A stretch of DNA of 29,227 bases from Rhodanobacteraceae bacterium (GCA_016717705.1 JADKFD010000064.1:1-29227), one strand, 5' to 3'; positions 11,548 to 22,331 are shown, numbered from the stretch's first letter. Translations and numbers: made by a program. Notes: a model not told the origin generated them from the sequence alone.

Positions 11548-11664
11548 GCCTGCTCCGTGTCTGTCTCGATGCGGCGAACTTAAGGCCGGCGGATCACAAT
11601 GCGCAACTCTGAAAGCAGAACGTGCAAAATGCGGACTGTATCGGAGCATCAGGCAATACCAACG

Positions 11665-12416
11665 ATGAAACAGACCAAAGCCATCCACCTGTCGCTGAAG
11701 CGTTTGCTGCGCGCCCGCGGGCACACCTATGCCGGGGCGGCGGCGGTGCTCGGCCTCAGCGAAGCCAGCGTCAAACGCCTGTTCTCGCGCGCCGAGCTGT
11801 CGCTCGAACGCCTGGAGCAACTGTGCGACTGGCTGGGGTGGACATCGCCGACGTCGTCGCCATGAGCAGCGAGGCCGAGGCACGGGTCACCGAACTGGCG
11901 CCGGAGCAGGAGCGTGAACTGCTGGCCAATCCGGCCCTGCTGCTGACTGCCTTCCTGACGCTGAACCGCTGGTCAGAGGCGGACATCCTGGCGACCTTCA
12001 ACTTCACCAAGCCGGAGCTGACGCGCTTGCTGATCCGCCTGGAGCGCCTGGGTCTGATCGAACTGCTGCCCTTCGATCGCATCAAGCTGCGCGTCGCGCG
12101 CAATTTCACCTGGCGCCGCGACGGGCCGATCCAGCGCTACTTCGCCACCCAGGTGTTGCCGGAGTTCCTGGACACGCGCTTCGACCAGCCGGGTGAACAG
12201 ATGCACTTTGTCGGCGGCATGCTGTCGCGATCATCGACACTGCGCCTGCACGAGGCGATGGAAGGACTGACGCGTCTGCTCGACGAACTGGTCGCCCAGG
12301 ATCTGGCGCTGCCCACCGCCGAACGCCACGGTGTCAGCCTGTTCATCGGCCTGCGCCCGTGGGAGTTCTCCGCTTTCACCCAGTTGCGGCGCATGCCGCG
12401 CGAGAAGTTCTTCTGA
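11665..12416 (+). CDS. Helix-turn-helix (Cro/C1-type) transcriptional regulator with one frameshift
   Basis: The N-terminal ~60 residues hold a Cro-type HTH (LKRLLRARGHTYAGAAAVLG, then SEASVKRLFSRAELSLERLE). The frame breaks at the GGGG run at 11835-11838; restoring one G gives LCDWLGVDIADVV and links to the frame that ends at 12416. The rest (~190 residues) contains a second winged-helix-like stretch (RWSEADILATFNFTKPELTR) and ends RMPREKFF. The ATG at 11665 begins MKQTKAIHL. The gene is divergent from the sterol desaturase operon with a 117-bp gap, so it may regulate that operon and itself. No clear operator was seen in the gap. Confidence 0.8.
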
Positions 12417-12583
12417 GCTGGCGTACCTTGCATGACGGGTTTGCACCGGGTGGCCCCAGGTCCACTGGTATTGCGTGGTCACAGCAACGGCCGGATCCGT
12501 GTATTCGACCACCCTTCACAGTCACTGCGGCCAGACTGACGTACGCTGGCCCGCAAATCGCGCCGCGCCAGGGGAACATGCAC

Positions 12584-14124
12584 ATGATCCGCATCAGTGT
12601 CCTTGCAGTGCTGATTCTTGCGGGCTGTTTGCCAGCCGTCCATGCGGCGAACTTCGCGGTCACGCGTGCCGACGACCCACTCCCCAACGGTTGCCAGGTC
12701 GGCGACTGCTCCCTGCGCGAAGCGGTGCTCGGCGCCAATGCCAATGCCGACAGCGATGTGATCCAGGTGCCGAGCGGCACCTTCGGCATGACCCGCGGAA
12801 CGCTTGCCATCAGCAACCCGGTGCAACTGCGCGGATCGACGACGACGCCGACGATCATCGACGGCGACGGCGTGCAGCCGCTGTTCAGCGTCACGGGTTC
12901 CCCCACCGTATTGCTGGCCAACATGTCGCTGCAGGCCCACGGGGTGCATGCATTGGACCTCTCGCGCAACGCCCTGACCACGCTGGATCAGGTCATCGTT
13001 CCCAACAGCGACAGCCAGATCTGGGCGGACTCCCTGACCAACGGCAGCGGCAGCCTGGAGATACGTCGCAGCGAGATCCGCGCCTACGTCACCTGCGGCA
13101 GGGTGGCGCTATGCCGCATCAGCGACAGCAGCCTGCTGCGTCTGCAGGTTGGCGATGGCGACGATGCAGCGACCCGCGTCGAGATGACGCGTGTGATCGT
13201 CGACGGCAGCCGGCCGCGGACGGCTCCGGCGTGGTCATGCAGACCACTGGCGCGGTCGGCGTGATCGACTCCACCATCACGCAAACCGATATCGGACTGT
13301 TGTTTGCGGCGGCGGCTCCCGAGCCAGGTCAGCATCGATGCACTCAGCTTTGTCGACAACGCGGGACCGCTGCGCGTCAACAGGCCGGCACCAGTGAGCG
13401 TAATGAACAGTGAATTTCGCAGCAATACCAGCAGTGTTTCCGGCGGCGGCCCGGGCGCGATCCATGCACAAGGCGGCTCAAACTGGACCATCGACGGCAG
13501 CACCTTCGATCGCAACAGCGGCAGCGGCAGCGTCGGCGGCGCGCTATTGGTTGAAACCGGCGCCCAGATGCTGATCCGCAACAGCACCTTTGCCGGCAAC
13601 AGCTCACCGTCGCTGCAGCCGGCGCGGGTGCGCGCGGGGCGGCATTGGGCTACCGTTCGGATGTTGCCATCACCAGCGTGATCCTGCGCCACGTCACCAT
13701 GGTGCGACCGGCAATTGCCCCGGTGGGCATCATCGGCTCGCTCATCGGCGGCGACGGCGGTGAATCCGGCCTGGTCCTGAACCTGTTCAACAGCATCCTC
13801 AGCGGCAGCTGCGCGCTGGAAGCCGCGGCCATCGATGTCAATCTCCGGCAACATCGAAAGTCCAGGGACAGCTGCGATCTGGCTGCGGCGAACAACTCAG
13901 CTCAACGTCAGCAGCGGCACGCTGGCACTGGCAGTCTGGCCGACCACGGCGGCCGACCAACACTGTGAAACCGCACCTACGGGCGGCGATCAACAATGCC
14001 AACGCGACCTTCTGGCTGACTATCGATCAGCGCAAACACGTACGACCTTTGGCGGTGGCTGCGACATCGGCTCCACCAGTCGGATCGCGCAGCTGAAGGG
14101 ATCTTTGCCGACGGCTTCGAGTGA
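12584..14124 (+). CDS. CSLREA-domain secreted beta-helix protein with GFE C-terminal tail (several frameshifts)
   Basis: The start is ATG 12584, nine bases after AGGGGAAC; an ATG six bases earlier sits too close to that site. A signal peptide (MIRISVLAVLILAGCLPAVHA) is followed by the hallmark DCSLREAVLGANANAD (CSLREA N-terminal domain). Repeats typical of right-handed parallel beta-helices follow (NSDSQI, SEIRAYV, NSEFRSNTSSVSGGG, NSTFAGNSS, LFNSILSG). The frame breaks near 13235-13300, 13640, 13850 and 14090. The last frame ends in GIFADGFE and a stop at 14122-14124. CSLREA proteins are exported polymorphic-outer-membrane-like surface proteins; their function is unknown. The LAGC string could be a lipobox, but the AVHA site fits an ordinary signal peptidase better. 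Confidence 0.8.
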
Positions 14125-14142
14125 GGAGCGCCGCCGCTGCAT

Positions 14143-14287
14143 TGGTGGGAGCGGGTTTATCCCGCGAAAACTCTCGCTTGACGGTGCGCTTGCTCGCGCA
14201 ATGAAGCGCAGGATGCAGGTCACTTTGCCCGCAGGGCTACGTGACTAGCTTGCCGTTACGCGCAGGCCTCCGGCCAACGTGACCTAA
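14143..14287. repeat. REP-like palindromes: one family B copy and one family C pair
   Basis: 14143-14167 is a TGGGAGCGGGTTTATCCCGC palindrome (family B, as at 22124-22150). 14217-14287 is a family C pair (AGGTCACTTTG ... CTACGTGAC, then GCGCAGGCCTCCGGCCAACGT and GACCTA), as at 18616 and 24171. Together they occupy most of the 355-bp gap between the CSLREA gene and the next small gene. No further gene was seen there. Confidence 0.75.
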
Positions 14288-14479
14288 ATCAATCATGTCG
14301 GGCGACAGCCTGGTCGGCGCCCGACGCCGACCGCAATTGCCAGACCGAACGCCCCCACACTGTTACCATGCGCGTGAACGCGCGTACGCGGCCAGTTCCC
14401 CGCTGGCCGCACCGAGCGCTGCGCCGTCCGGATCCTGGCGTCAATACGACAGAAGCCCACCTTCACCAGGCCAGATCTC

Positions 14480-15088
14480 GTGCGCATCCAACGCCCGGCA
14501 GTTTGTTCCCTCCTTGGCCTTTGCGCCCTCGCGCTGACCAGTCTTGCCGCCGCAGCCCAGGCTGAATCGCTTGGCGCGAATGCAGCCGCGAGCCACCCGC
14601 TGCGCCGATTACCAGCTGATCCAGCCAGCGGCGCGCCATCTGTCGAGCGGGCATCGCAATACCTCAAGCGCACGATGGAAATCGAAGGCGGCGGCCCGAG
14701 CCTGTACCTGCTGGAGGATCTTGAACTGCCCAAGTCGCCCCGCGCGGCTCGCGCCTATGACCGACAGGCCCCGATCAGCGACGTCGACCCAACACAGCCG
14801 ATCTTCGATATCCGCGGCAGCTACCTGCTCTATCGAGTGCAGCTCGGCTACTCGAGCGCGAGTGAATCCAACCTCGGCGCCAACTGCTACACCTACGCGT
14901 CACCGCGGGGTAAGCTGAAAGACAAGTTTCGACGACTGGGGCTGCAGCATGTCCGCCGCATCATGGCGGCCAGACACGCGACGTATGGCGCCGCCGCAGT
15001 AACGCGCAGTGCGGACAGCTTCAATAGCGCCGCGCCTCAGGGCCGCCCAACGCGCGCCGCCGCTGACCGTCGGGCCGCGCTGCGCTAG
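14480..15088 (+). CDS. Hypothetical exported protein
   Basis: A GTG start gives a 202-residue protein with a convincing signal peptide (RIQRPAVCSLLGLCALALTS, then LAAAAQA before E). The middle has plausible composition (RASQYLKRTMEIEGGGPSLY, PIFDIRGSYLLYRVQLGYSS). The last ~55 residues are Arg/Ala-rich and look out of frame, so the true end may be near 14920 or behind an indel. I recognise no family. The ribosome site is weak. It is flanked by REP elements upstream and by the convergent ADOP permease downstream. Confidence 0.45.
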   Translation: MRIQRPAVCSLLGLCALALTSLAAAAQAESLGANAAASHPLRRLPADPASGAPSVERASQYLKRTMEIEGGGPSLYLLEDLELPKSPRAARAYDRQAPISDVDPTQPIFDIRGSYLLYRVQLGYSSASESNLGANCYTYASPRGKLKDKFRRLGLQHVRRIMAARHATYGAAAVTRSADSFNSAAPQGRPTRAAADRRAALR

Positions 15089-15257
15089 CAGGGGTTGGGA
15101 TATCGGTGAGCCAGCGCGCATGCAAACCGAATCAAGGCGCAGCAGACCATGACCACGATGGTCAACCGTCAAGCGCTCGCGCTGCAACCGCTGGGTCGAG
15201 GATCTGCCGCCGCGTGGATACCGATCGATTCAGGATCGGGAAACGGCTACCCGCCGC

Positions 15258-17631
15258 TCACTCCGCCCGCAGCGCCAATGCCGGGTCGACGCGCGCGGCG
15301 CGCCGCAGGAGCCAACTGGCGAGAGCTGCGGTGCCGACGAGTACCACAGTGGCGCTGACCAGGGTCCCGGGATCGGTGGGCGTGACGCCACAGAGGAAAG
15401 CCCGCAGGAACGGCGCCGCCAGCGCGTAATAGAGAACAAAGCCAGCCGCGACGCCGCCGGCGGTCAGCGCCAGCGCGCGCAGCGCCACCCAGCGGGCGAT
15501 CTGCCGCCGGTCTGCACCGAGAGCGACGCGCACGCCGAACTCGCGGGTGCGCAGCGCGACCATGTAGGCCATCACGCCGTACAGGCCGATCATGCCCAGC
15601 AGCAGCGTGATCAGCGCAGCGACCGTCATCAGCGTCAGCGTGAGTGAAAGACGCGCCGTCGACGCGCGCACTACGTCGTTCATGGTCGCCACGTCGAAGA
15701 CCGGCAACGTCGGGTCGAGTTCGCGCACGATCTTGCGGACCGCGGACACCAGCATTCCGGGCGGTCCGCTCGACCTGACGACCAGCACCATCGACGGGCG
15801 CGGCTCCGGCTCCACCTTCGGGTCGGTCGGCATGACGTGCGGCCGGTAGATCAATGCCTCCGGCGCCACGCTCAGGTCCTGGTAGCGCACATCGCCGACG
15901 ACGCCGACGATGGTGTAGCTCGGTCCGTCCGGCGCGAGTGTCAAGCGCTTGCCGACAGCAGCAAGGCCATTGGGGTCGCCAAACGATGGTCGCGGCGGCG
16001 CGCTGACCGATGATGATGTCGCTGCTTTGCGCTTGGTCGAGCGGCCGAAAGTCGCGGCCCGCGAGCACCGGAATCCGCATCGCCGCGAAATAACCATTGC
16101 CGACGACGCTGACCGGCAGCGACGGCGTTGCTCCGCCACCCTCGATCAGGAAGGTCTGCTGCCCGGTCCAGCCCGCACCGAGCGGCAATTTTCCGGTCAG
16201 GCCGGCGGCGCGAACGGACGGCAGCTGGCCCGCCATGTCGGTCAATCGAGCAAAAACGTGACGTTCTCGGCACCGCCATAGCGCGCGTACGGCAGCAGGA
16301 TGCGCAAAGTCGTCACGTCATCGGAATCAAAGCCCGGATGCACCTCGGAGCAAACGATGCGCGGTACGCAGCAGCAACGCCGATCCGACCGTGACGGTGA
16401 GCGCCATGGCGATCTGCAGGACCGTGATGCTCGCCCGCAGCGCTGCCGCGACTTTCCCGTCGACGCCGCCCGCCCGCCGTCATGCAGCCTGCTCGACAGG
16501 CCACTGCGCGCACGCGAAAGGCCCCCTACACCCAGCTCCGCGAGCCGCGGTATATCCGCCGGTCCGAAGGCCACGAGCGCCCTGACCGCAGCGTGCGATA
16601 GCAGTAGCGCCAGGACTCCGGCGATCGCCCCAAGCACCACCGATTCGCCGAGAAAATGGCTGGCAAGGCGCCAGCGGCCCGCACCCAGGGCTTCGCGGAC
16701 CGCAAGCTCCAGCTGGCGCCCATCGGCTCGGATCAGCATCAGATTGACCACATTCGCCCAGGCGACCAGCAGCACCAGCCCGGCCGCCGCCGCGAGCATC
16801 CATAGGGTGCGCGCTATGTCGCCAGTGAACTCGTCAGGCAGCGGCAGCACGACCGGCCTGAGCTTCGCCTCGTCGATCCAGGCCGTGGTCGATCCACCCG
16901 ATTGCAGACGCGGGAACAACTCGGCCATTCGCGGCAGCGCTGCCGCGAGTTCGGCTTGCACTTGGCTTACCGTGGCTCCCGGCGCCAGGCGCGCCACACC
17001 GGTGTAGGAGAAGTCCTCCACCAGTCCGCTGTCGGTGAGCTTGACCGGCAGCCACACGCGCGTGGCCGGCGTCGGGAAGGAAAACGCTTCCGGCATGACG
17101 CCGACGATCTGGCGCTGCGCATTGTTGACCATCAAGGTCTTGCCGAGGATGTCGGGCGCGGCGTTGTAGCGGCTACGCCACTCGGACTCGCTCAGGATGA
17201 CCGCATTCGGACCGCCGCGGAACTCCTCGTCGGCGCTGAAGGAGCGTCCAAGCAATGGCTGGGCTTGCAGCACCCTGAACATCGATGCCGTCACCCAGGT
17301 CGCGCCGATGCTTTCGGCGGCGCTGTCGTCGCCCATCGAGACGTTGGTGCTGCCGGTTCGGTAGTAGCCGATCTCGGTCAGGCTGCCCGCGAACTGGCGG
17401 TATGGTGGTGAAGACCGCCGGCGGCTGTCCGATCCGGCGCTGCTCCGCCCCGTACAGACCGATGCTGACAGCCGATCCGGTTGCGCGTAAAGGCAGCGGG
17501 GCCAGCAGCACGCCGTAGACGATGGCGAACATCGACCCGACCGCGGCCAGGCCCAGCAGCAAGGTGAGGATCACCGCGAGGGTGAAGCCCGGGGTGCGCT
17601 TCAATGAGCGCAAAGCGTGTGCATGGATCAT
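15258..17631 (-). CDS. ADOP-family duplicated ABC transporter permease (MacB/FtsX type), frameshifted
   Basis: The start at 17631 gives MIHAHALRSLKRTPGFTLAV, the usual opening of these permeases, followed by a transmembrane helix and a MacB-type periplasmic domain. Helices with GLVLLVAWANVVNLMLIRAD and LELAVREALGAGRWRL form the first FtsX core. The second half ends with GLYGVMAYMVALRTREFGVR, VALGADRRQI and DPALALRAE. Total length of about 790 residues matches acidobacterial-type duplicated permeases. The frame changes near 17400, 16490, 16240 and 15960. No ATPase adjoins it, which is normal for the orphan members. The substrate is unknown. It would sit in the inner membrane and couple to an ATPase encoded elsewhere. 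Confidence 0.85.
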
Positions 17632-17791
17632 CAGATCAGGCCCGTCGAATCGCCTTCGCAGTCTGATCAATTGTCGGTCCTCCTGGCCCACATCGGCGGG
17701 CGCAATGGCGGCGAAGTTCTGACAGTGTTCGATTGCCATGAAATGTTATGATGCGAAGTGCACAAATCGCATCAATACATCCAGAATCGAA

Positions 17792-18025
17792 ATGCGAACG
17801 ACCGTTGACTTGCCAGAATCTGATCTCGCCTTGTTCAAGTCCCTGGCGCGCGCCCAGGGAGTGACCGTGAGCCAGTTGATCCTGAATCTGGCGCGCGGTG
17901 GTTTGCGTCAGAAATCCAGCGTCGGTCCGCTCAGCCTGAACCCGCTGACCGGTCTGCCGACCATTCGCAGCACTCAAGCCGTTTCAGTCGACGAGGTGCG
18001 TCAGTTCCTTTCAGAGGAACATTGA
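17792..18025 (+). CDS. VapB-like ribbon-helix-helix antitoxin
   Basis: This 77-residue protein starting MRTTVDLPESDLALFKSLAR has a beta strand and two helices at the N-terminus (about 1-35, with GVTVSQLILNLAR), as in ribbon-helix-helix DNA-binding antitoxins. The C-terminal tail (VSVDEVRQFLSEEH) would bind the toxin. The stop codon abuts the GTG of the PIN gene, so the two are translationally linked. The start at 17792 is chosen because the beta strand begins there; an earlier ATG at 17738 adds unlikely sequence. It is divergent from the ADOP permease. Confidence 0.75.
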   Translation: MRTTVDLPESDLALFKSLARAQGVTVSQLILNLARGGLRQKSSVGPLSLNPLTGLPTIRSTQAVSVDEVRQFLSEEH

Positions 18026-18429
18026 GTGCGTCCCAAGGCACGAACGCTCCTGGATGCGAGTGTGCTGATTGCGTTGTTTGATGCAAATCATGTCCACCAT
18101 GATCGCTGCTCTGCGTGGTTGGCGGCCTTCACGGGTGACCTCGCGACCTGTGCCATCACCGAGCTGGCGATCCTCCGTTGGGCGCTGCGAGTACAGCCGG
18201 TCGGCGGACGTGGCGTTGCCATGGCTTTCCTGAAGAGTCTGGCGCAGCGCTCGACGTTCCTGAAAGAAGGTCCTCAGCCAGCAACGATCGGTTGGGACGG
18301 AATCATCGGTCACAACCAGTGACCGATGCGTATCTGGTCGCACTCGCGAACATGCATGGCATGCAACTGATCACGCTCGACCGCGGATTGGTGGCGACGC
18401 ACGGCGAACTTGTGCTCGCGGTTCCTTGA
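18026..18429 (+). CDS. VapC-like PIN-domain toxin (ribonuclease), one frameshift
   Basis: A GTG start directly follows the antitoxin stop. PIN acidic residues are visible: Asp in TLLDASVLIALFD (about residue 10), Glu in TELAILR (about 47), Asp in VTDAYLVALA and Asp in TLDRGLVATHG. The frame closes early at 18320 (HNQ then stop). Adding one G gives HNQVTDAYL and joins the frame ending at 18429 (about 134 residues, normal for VapC). PIN toxins cleave RNA, often tRNA, and are neutralised by the antitoxin. If the missing base is real, the toxin is inactive, lacking the last acidic residues. Confidence 0.8.
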
Positions 18430-18582
18430 CCAGGTCCCTCTCCACAAGTTCTGCGACCGCAATTGTGCAGAGGTCCCGCGTTCAGTGGCTTTGGCTGTTG
18501 CGGCAACGACGGCAGCTACTACGCTAGCGTCCTGCGCGCGCGGCTGCACGCGAGCGATGTGCTGCGCAATGGCTTTGAGTAG
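18430..18582 (+). pseudogene. Orphan C-terminal remnant ending in VLRNGFE
   Basis: From 18481 the plus strand reads FSGFGCCGNDGSYYASVLRA and ends HASDVLRNGFE with a stop at 18580-18582. The tail matches the GFE C-termini of exported proteins elsewhere in this window (IFADGFE, LLRDGFE, VFKAGFE). No N-terminus or start is visible, since the same frame is closed at 18427-18429. It may be the 3' end of a deleted gene for a secreted protein. A chance match is possible. Confidence 0.35.
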
Positions 18583-18615
18583 TCGATTTCACCGAACAGA
18601 CCATAACTCATTGAA

Positions 18616-18695
18616 GTAGGTCACGTTGTCTGCGCAGCAGACTACGTGACGCGCGGCGCTGTCACGCAGGCCGCCAAGCGGCCAACCTGACCTAC
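18616..18695. repeat. Family C paired palindromes
   Basis: Two adjacent hairpins lie between GTAGGTCA and TGACCTAC ends. The first is GTCACGTTGTCTGC-GCA-GCAGACTACGTGAC (13 of 14 paired). The second is GTCACGCAGGCCGCC with its partner CGGCCAACCTGAC. Related copies lie at 14217-14287, 22332-22366 and 24171-24248. Confidence 0.85.
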
Positions 18696-18747
18696 TTCCG
18701 GATGTCCGTTGCGCGAACAAACGCACTGCCAAGCGCGTCTGTGAAGC

Positions 18748-19311
18748 TCACCGAGATTCAGCCCTTCCCGCCTGCCCACCATCCGCCTGGTTGGGCCGAT
18801 CCGAGGCAATCTTCCCGTCCACCAGTTCGATGATGCGATCGCAACGCTGCGCCAGGCGCGGGTCGTGGGTGACGATCAGGAAGCTGGTGCCGCTGTCGCG
18901 ATTGACCTGCCGCAACAAGTCGAAGACGCTGTCGGCCGATTGACGTCCGGACGCCCGCGCGCAGCCAGCAGCGGCAGCATCACGTTCTCTTGCGCGGTGA
19001 ACGCCGGCAGCAGATTGTGAAACTGGAACACGAAGCCGACCGCCGTCGCCCGCAATCGTGTCAGCGCCGCATCCTCCAAGTTGGCGGCTTCCACGCCGGT
19101 GATGAACAAACGGCCTGAGGTGGGCCGGTCGAGCAATCCGATCAGGTTCAACAGTGTGCTCTTGCCCGAACCCGACGGGCCGATCAGTGCGGTGAATTCG
19201 CCGCGTTGAATGCTGAAGGTCGATGCCATGCAGCACCTCGGTTTGCGCCTTGGTGCCGACGCCGTAGGCTTTGCGGATGCCCTCCAGCTTCAGCGTCTCA
19301 AACTCAGCCAC
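18748..19311 (-). pseudogene. ABC transporter ATP-binding protein (LolD/MacB-like) lacking the signature and Walker B segment
   Basis: A GTG start at 19311 gives AEFETLKLEGIRKAYGVG. After a one-base break near 19215 the sequence continues as QRGEFTALIGPSGSGKSTLL (Walker A) and VGFVFQFHNLLPAFTAQENV (Q-loop). At about 18938 LPLLAARGRPD jumps directly to QSADSVFDLLRQVNRD and then FLIVTHDPRLAQRCDRI (H-loop). The LSGGQ signature, Walker B and D-loop, roughly 65-70 residues, are absent and the frame changes at the junction. Intact family members are about 230 residues. Such a protein could not hydrolyse ATP, so this is either a true internal deletion or an assembly collapse. It overlaps the permease stop by 8 bp. 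Confidence 0.8.
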
Positions 19312-20529
19312 GGATGGCCACCGCCGGATCGAGTCTGGCCGCCGTGCGCGCCGGGAAAACGGCCGCCAGCGTGCCGACCAACGTGGCGCCGAGCGCCGCC
19401 CACAGGAACAGCATCGGGTCGAATTCGATCACGAACAAGGGCGTACCGTCAGCATTCTTCGCGATCCCGCGCCAGGCCATCAGGAAGGCCCAACCGGCGG
19501 CTGAGCCGACCAGCGAGCCGAGCAATCCCATCACCGCGCCCTGCAGCAGGAACAAGCGCAGGATCTGGCTGCGCGTTGTGCCGGTGGCGCGCAAGATGCC
19601 GATTTCCTTGGATTTCTGCACCACCGACACCACCAGCACACTGGCGATGCCGAGCGCGGCAGTCAGGCCGACGAAGAAGCGGATGATGAAATTCGACATC
19701 GATTGCGCCTGCAGCGCGCTGAAGAACTGCGCGTTCAGCTCGATCCAGCTTTCGACATCGAGGCCGGTCTGCGCGCTGATCGATTGCGCGACGATTTCCG
19801 CGTCGAAGGGCTTGCTCACATTGAGCTCGACGCTGGTGGCGCCACCCGGCAGATTCAACAGACTCTGCGCGGTGCGCAGCGCCACGTAGACCGAGCGCTC
19901 GTTGAAGCCCTTGTTGCCGAAGTCGAAGATGCCGCCAACGGTCAAGGTGGCGCTGGCCTTGCTGGCCGTCTGCAAGATCAATTTGTCGCCCAGACCGACG
20001 CCCAGATTCTTGCCGAGTTCCGTGCCGATCAGGATGTCGGCGCTGCCCACTTCCGCGGTTCCGGCGACCATCTGCGCGCTCAAGGGCGATCAGTCGCAGA
20101 TAACTGTCGGGCTCGATCCCGGTGATGCTCACCGCCTTGTCGGCATCGCCGCGCAGCACGAAGCCGGCGCCGGCAACCACAGGAGCGACCACCACCACCT
20201 CGGGCATCTTTTCCAGCGTCTTGCGCACCGTCTGCCATTGATCGACCGAGCGCAGTCGCTGCGCGCGCGGTTGTACCAGCGTCGCCTGTTGACAGCGGCC
20301 CGGGTCGCAAGGGCCGGGCGATCTCTTCTGGCGGTCGGATCACGATCTGCGCCTGATAGTCGAGCGTGCGTCGGAACAGATTGCTCTGCAGGCCGCTGAT
20401 CAGCGCGGAAATGAACACGATCACCGATACGCCGAGTGCCACCCCGGAGATGATCAGCAGGGTTTGCATCAAGCCTTCGCGCATGAAGCGCGTCGCCAGG
20501 ATCCACTCGAACGGCAGCAGCGGATTCAC
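19304..20529 (-). CDS. ABC transporter permease, LolC/DevC/MacB-like (frameshifted)
   Basis: The start is GTG at 20529 (NPLLPFEWILATRFMREGLM), overlapping the adaptor stop as GTGA. A first helix (LLIISGVALGVSVIVFISAL) and a periplasmic domain precede three C-terminal helices. These include FIIRFFVGLTAALGIASVLV, the cytoplasmic coupling loop SKEIGILRATGTTRSQILRL and the last residues ARLDPAVAIRG. Frame breaks lie near 20270 and 20087. Length of about 408 residues is normal. It forms the membrane part of a three-gene exporter with the adaptor upstream and the ATPase downstream. The substrate is not evident. Confidence 0.85.
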
Positions 20530-21818
20530 GGTTGCGGCTGTGCGCGCACGTGGGCCCCGGCCAGCACGGTCGCGGCGCTCACCGGAAGCACTTGTTCGCC
20601 ATCCGCGAGCCCGCTGCGCACTTCGGCGTTCTCATCGCCGAGCAGACCGAGCGTGATCGCCTGACGCACCGCGTGCCGCTCGCGCACCACCAGCACCCAC
20701 GGCGCGCTGCCGTTGATGTCGTGGATCGCGCCGGTCGGGATCACCAGCACCGCGCTGCGTTGCGCGGTGGCGATGTCGACCGACACCGTCATGTCCTGGC
20801 GCAGATACGCCGGCGGCGCGGCGATATCGAGCCTGAGCTCGACCGCGCCGCGCGTGGCGTCGATACCCGGGTTGATGTACGCCACCGCCGCGGCAAAGCG
20901 TTCGTTGGGATAAGCATCGGCGGAGGCCAGTGCCGGCTGGCCGATCCTGAGCTTGCCGAGGTTCTTCTCGTCGAGCTGCACCTCGATCTGCGTTTGCCCG
21001 GCGCTGGCCAGGCGCATCAGCACCTGGCCCGGTTGTGCACGATGTCGCCGGTCTCGACATCACGGCTGATCAGGATGCCGCTGGCGGAGGCCAGGATCTG
21101 GTATCGCGCCAGCCTGCCGTCGCCCGCCCAGCGAAGCCTGCGCCCGCCAGGTGGCCTGCGCCATCGCCGAACTGCTGCCGTCCGGCTGACGTGTGATCAC
21201 CTGCAGCCGCGCCGCCCCCACCTGCGACGCGGCCACGTCGCGATTGCGCTGCGCGGTGTCGAGATCCGCCTGCCCGACGAAGCCACGCGTTTTCAGGTCG
21301 CGGATGCGCGTGAGTTGACTGCCCGCCTGTCTCAGATTCGCCTCGGCCTCGCGCAGGTTTTGCGTCACGGCAGGCAATCTGACCTCGCGCAGGGCACGCA
21401 ACCGGCGCGGCCAGCCGATGGCCGCTTCCGGCCAGCGCCAGGGCAGCACGCGCGTCGCTGGCGTCGAGTTCGATCAGCAGTTCACCGCGCACCACCTCGC
21501 TGCCCTCCTTGACCGCAACCCGTGCCACCCGGCCGACCACCTGCGCGGCAACGGCCACGCTGCTCGGGCGTGATCATCCGCCCGCTGGCCACCACCGTCT
21601 GGCAGATCGCCGATGCGCACCGGGAAGGTGGTAACCGGTGTACCCAGGACGACGTTGCGCAGGGCCCAGGCACAACAACAGTCCCAGCGTCGCGGCAATG
21701 GCGAGCTTGATCCACCGACGCGGTGGTGCAGCTGGCGCGATCGCCGGTGGCACGGCGGCCTGGCTTCGGGCGGTGCCGCCTGCTTGACGCGTGCGAGTTG
21801 CGGCTCAGGACTGTCCAT
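20526..21818 (-). CDS. HlyD/MacA-like periplasmic adaptor (membrane fusion protein), multiple frameshifts
   Basis: The start at 21818 (MDSPEPQLARVKQAAPPEAR) leads to an N-terminal anchor helix near 21650-21720. Recognisable adaptor parts follow: a lipoyl half motif (AAQVVGRVARVAVKEGSEVV, RGELLIELDA), an alpha-helical hairpin (LREAEANLRQAGSQLTRIRD, FVGQADLDTAQRNRD) and the beta-barrel/membrane-proximal part (QTQIEVQLDEKNLGKLRIGQ to GEQVLPVS). The frame breaks about four or five times between 21020 and 21700. Length of about 430 residues fits the family. It would bridge the inner-membrane permease and an outer-membrane channel. Confidence 0.82.
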
Positions 21819-22123
21819 CAAACCACTACCGGCCGCATGGGTCAGCCTGCTCCATTCAAGAGAGTCATGACGACCACCCGCACACACGGAAGGTGGCGCC
21901 ACAACGAGATTCCAAAGCCACCCGTTGGTCGGTTCCTGACAGGGCGATCCGGTCGAAACCAGACCACCCACCCACACTGCCCCCGGCGCAAGGCGCGGTC
22001 GGTGCGATGCCACACGCAAGGCCTCGCTACCGCCCGATCAACGCCGGTCAGGCTTTGTGCAGTGCGCCCTGCTCCCGTCGAAGCCCCGGTCGCGCCTGCT
22101 GCAAGCGCGTTCGCGCTTCGAAC

Positions 22124-22266
22124 CTGTGGGAGCGGATTTATTCCGCGAAAGTTTCGAGCGCATCGCGCAAAGCGCTCCTACGATACTTGCGGAGATTTGC
22201 GGCAGATTTGTAGGAGCGCGCTTGCGCGCGATGCTTTTGATCGCGGGGTAAACCCGCTCCCACAAA
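22124..22266. repeat. Symmetrical BIME: B / A / A / B palindromes
   Basis: In order: TGTGGGAGCGGATTTATTCC (B, forward, 22124-22150), CATCGCGCAAAGCGCTCCTAC (A, inverted, 22161-22181; first 20 bases diagnostic), TTGTAGGAGCGCGCTTGCGC (A, forward, 22207-22236) and CGGGGTAAACCCGCTCCCAC (B, inverted, 22242-22266). The nesting of two families as mirror images is typical of bacterial interspersed mosaic elements. The surrounding non-coding stretch 21819-22558 shows no gene. Confidence 0.85.
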
Positions 22267-22331
22267 AGCGCAGAGGCGATGTCGCGCAGGCCGCCGCGCC
22301 ACCGACTGATGAGCCCTCAGGGGCTCGCGAT

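Noticed and set aside
12584..12640. Lipoprotein signal in the CSLREA protein (LAGC)
   Set aside because: The hydrophobic core continues past the Cys to an AVHA cleavage site, and CSLREA proteins usually carry an ordinary signal peptide; it is kept only as a minor possibility.
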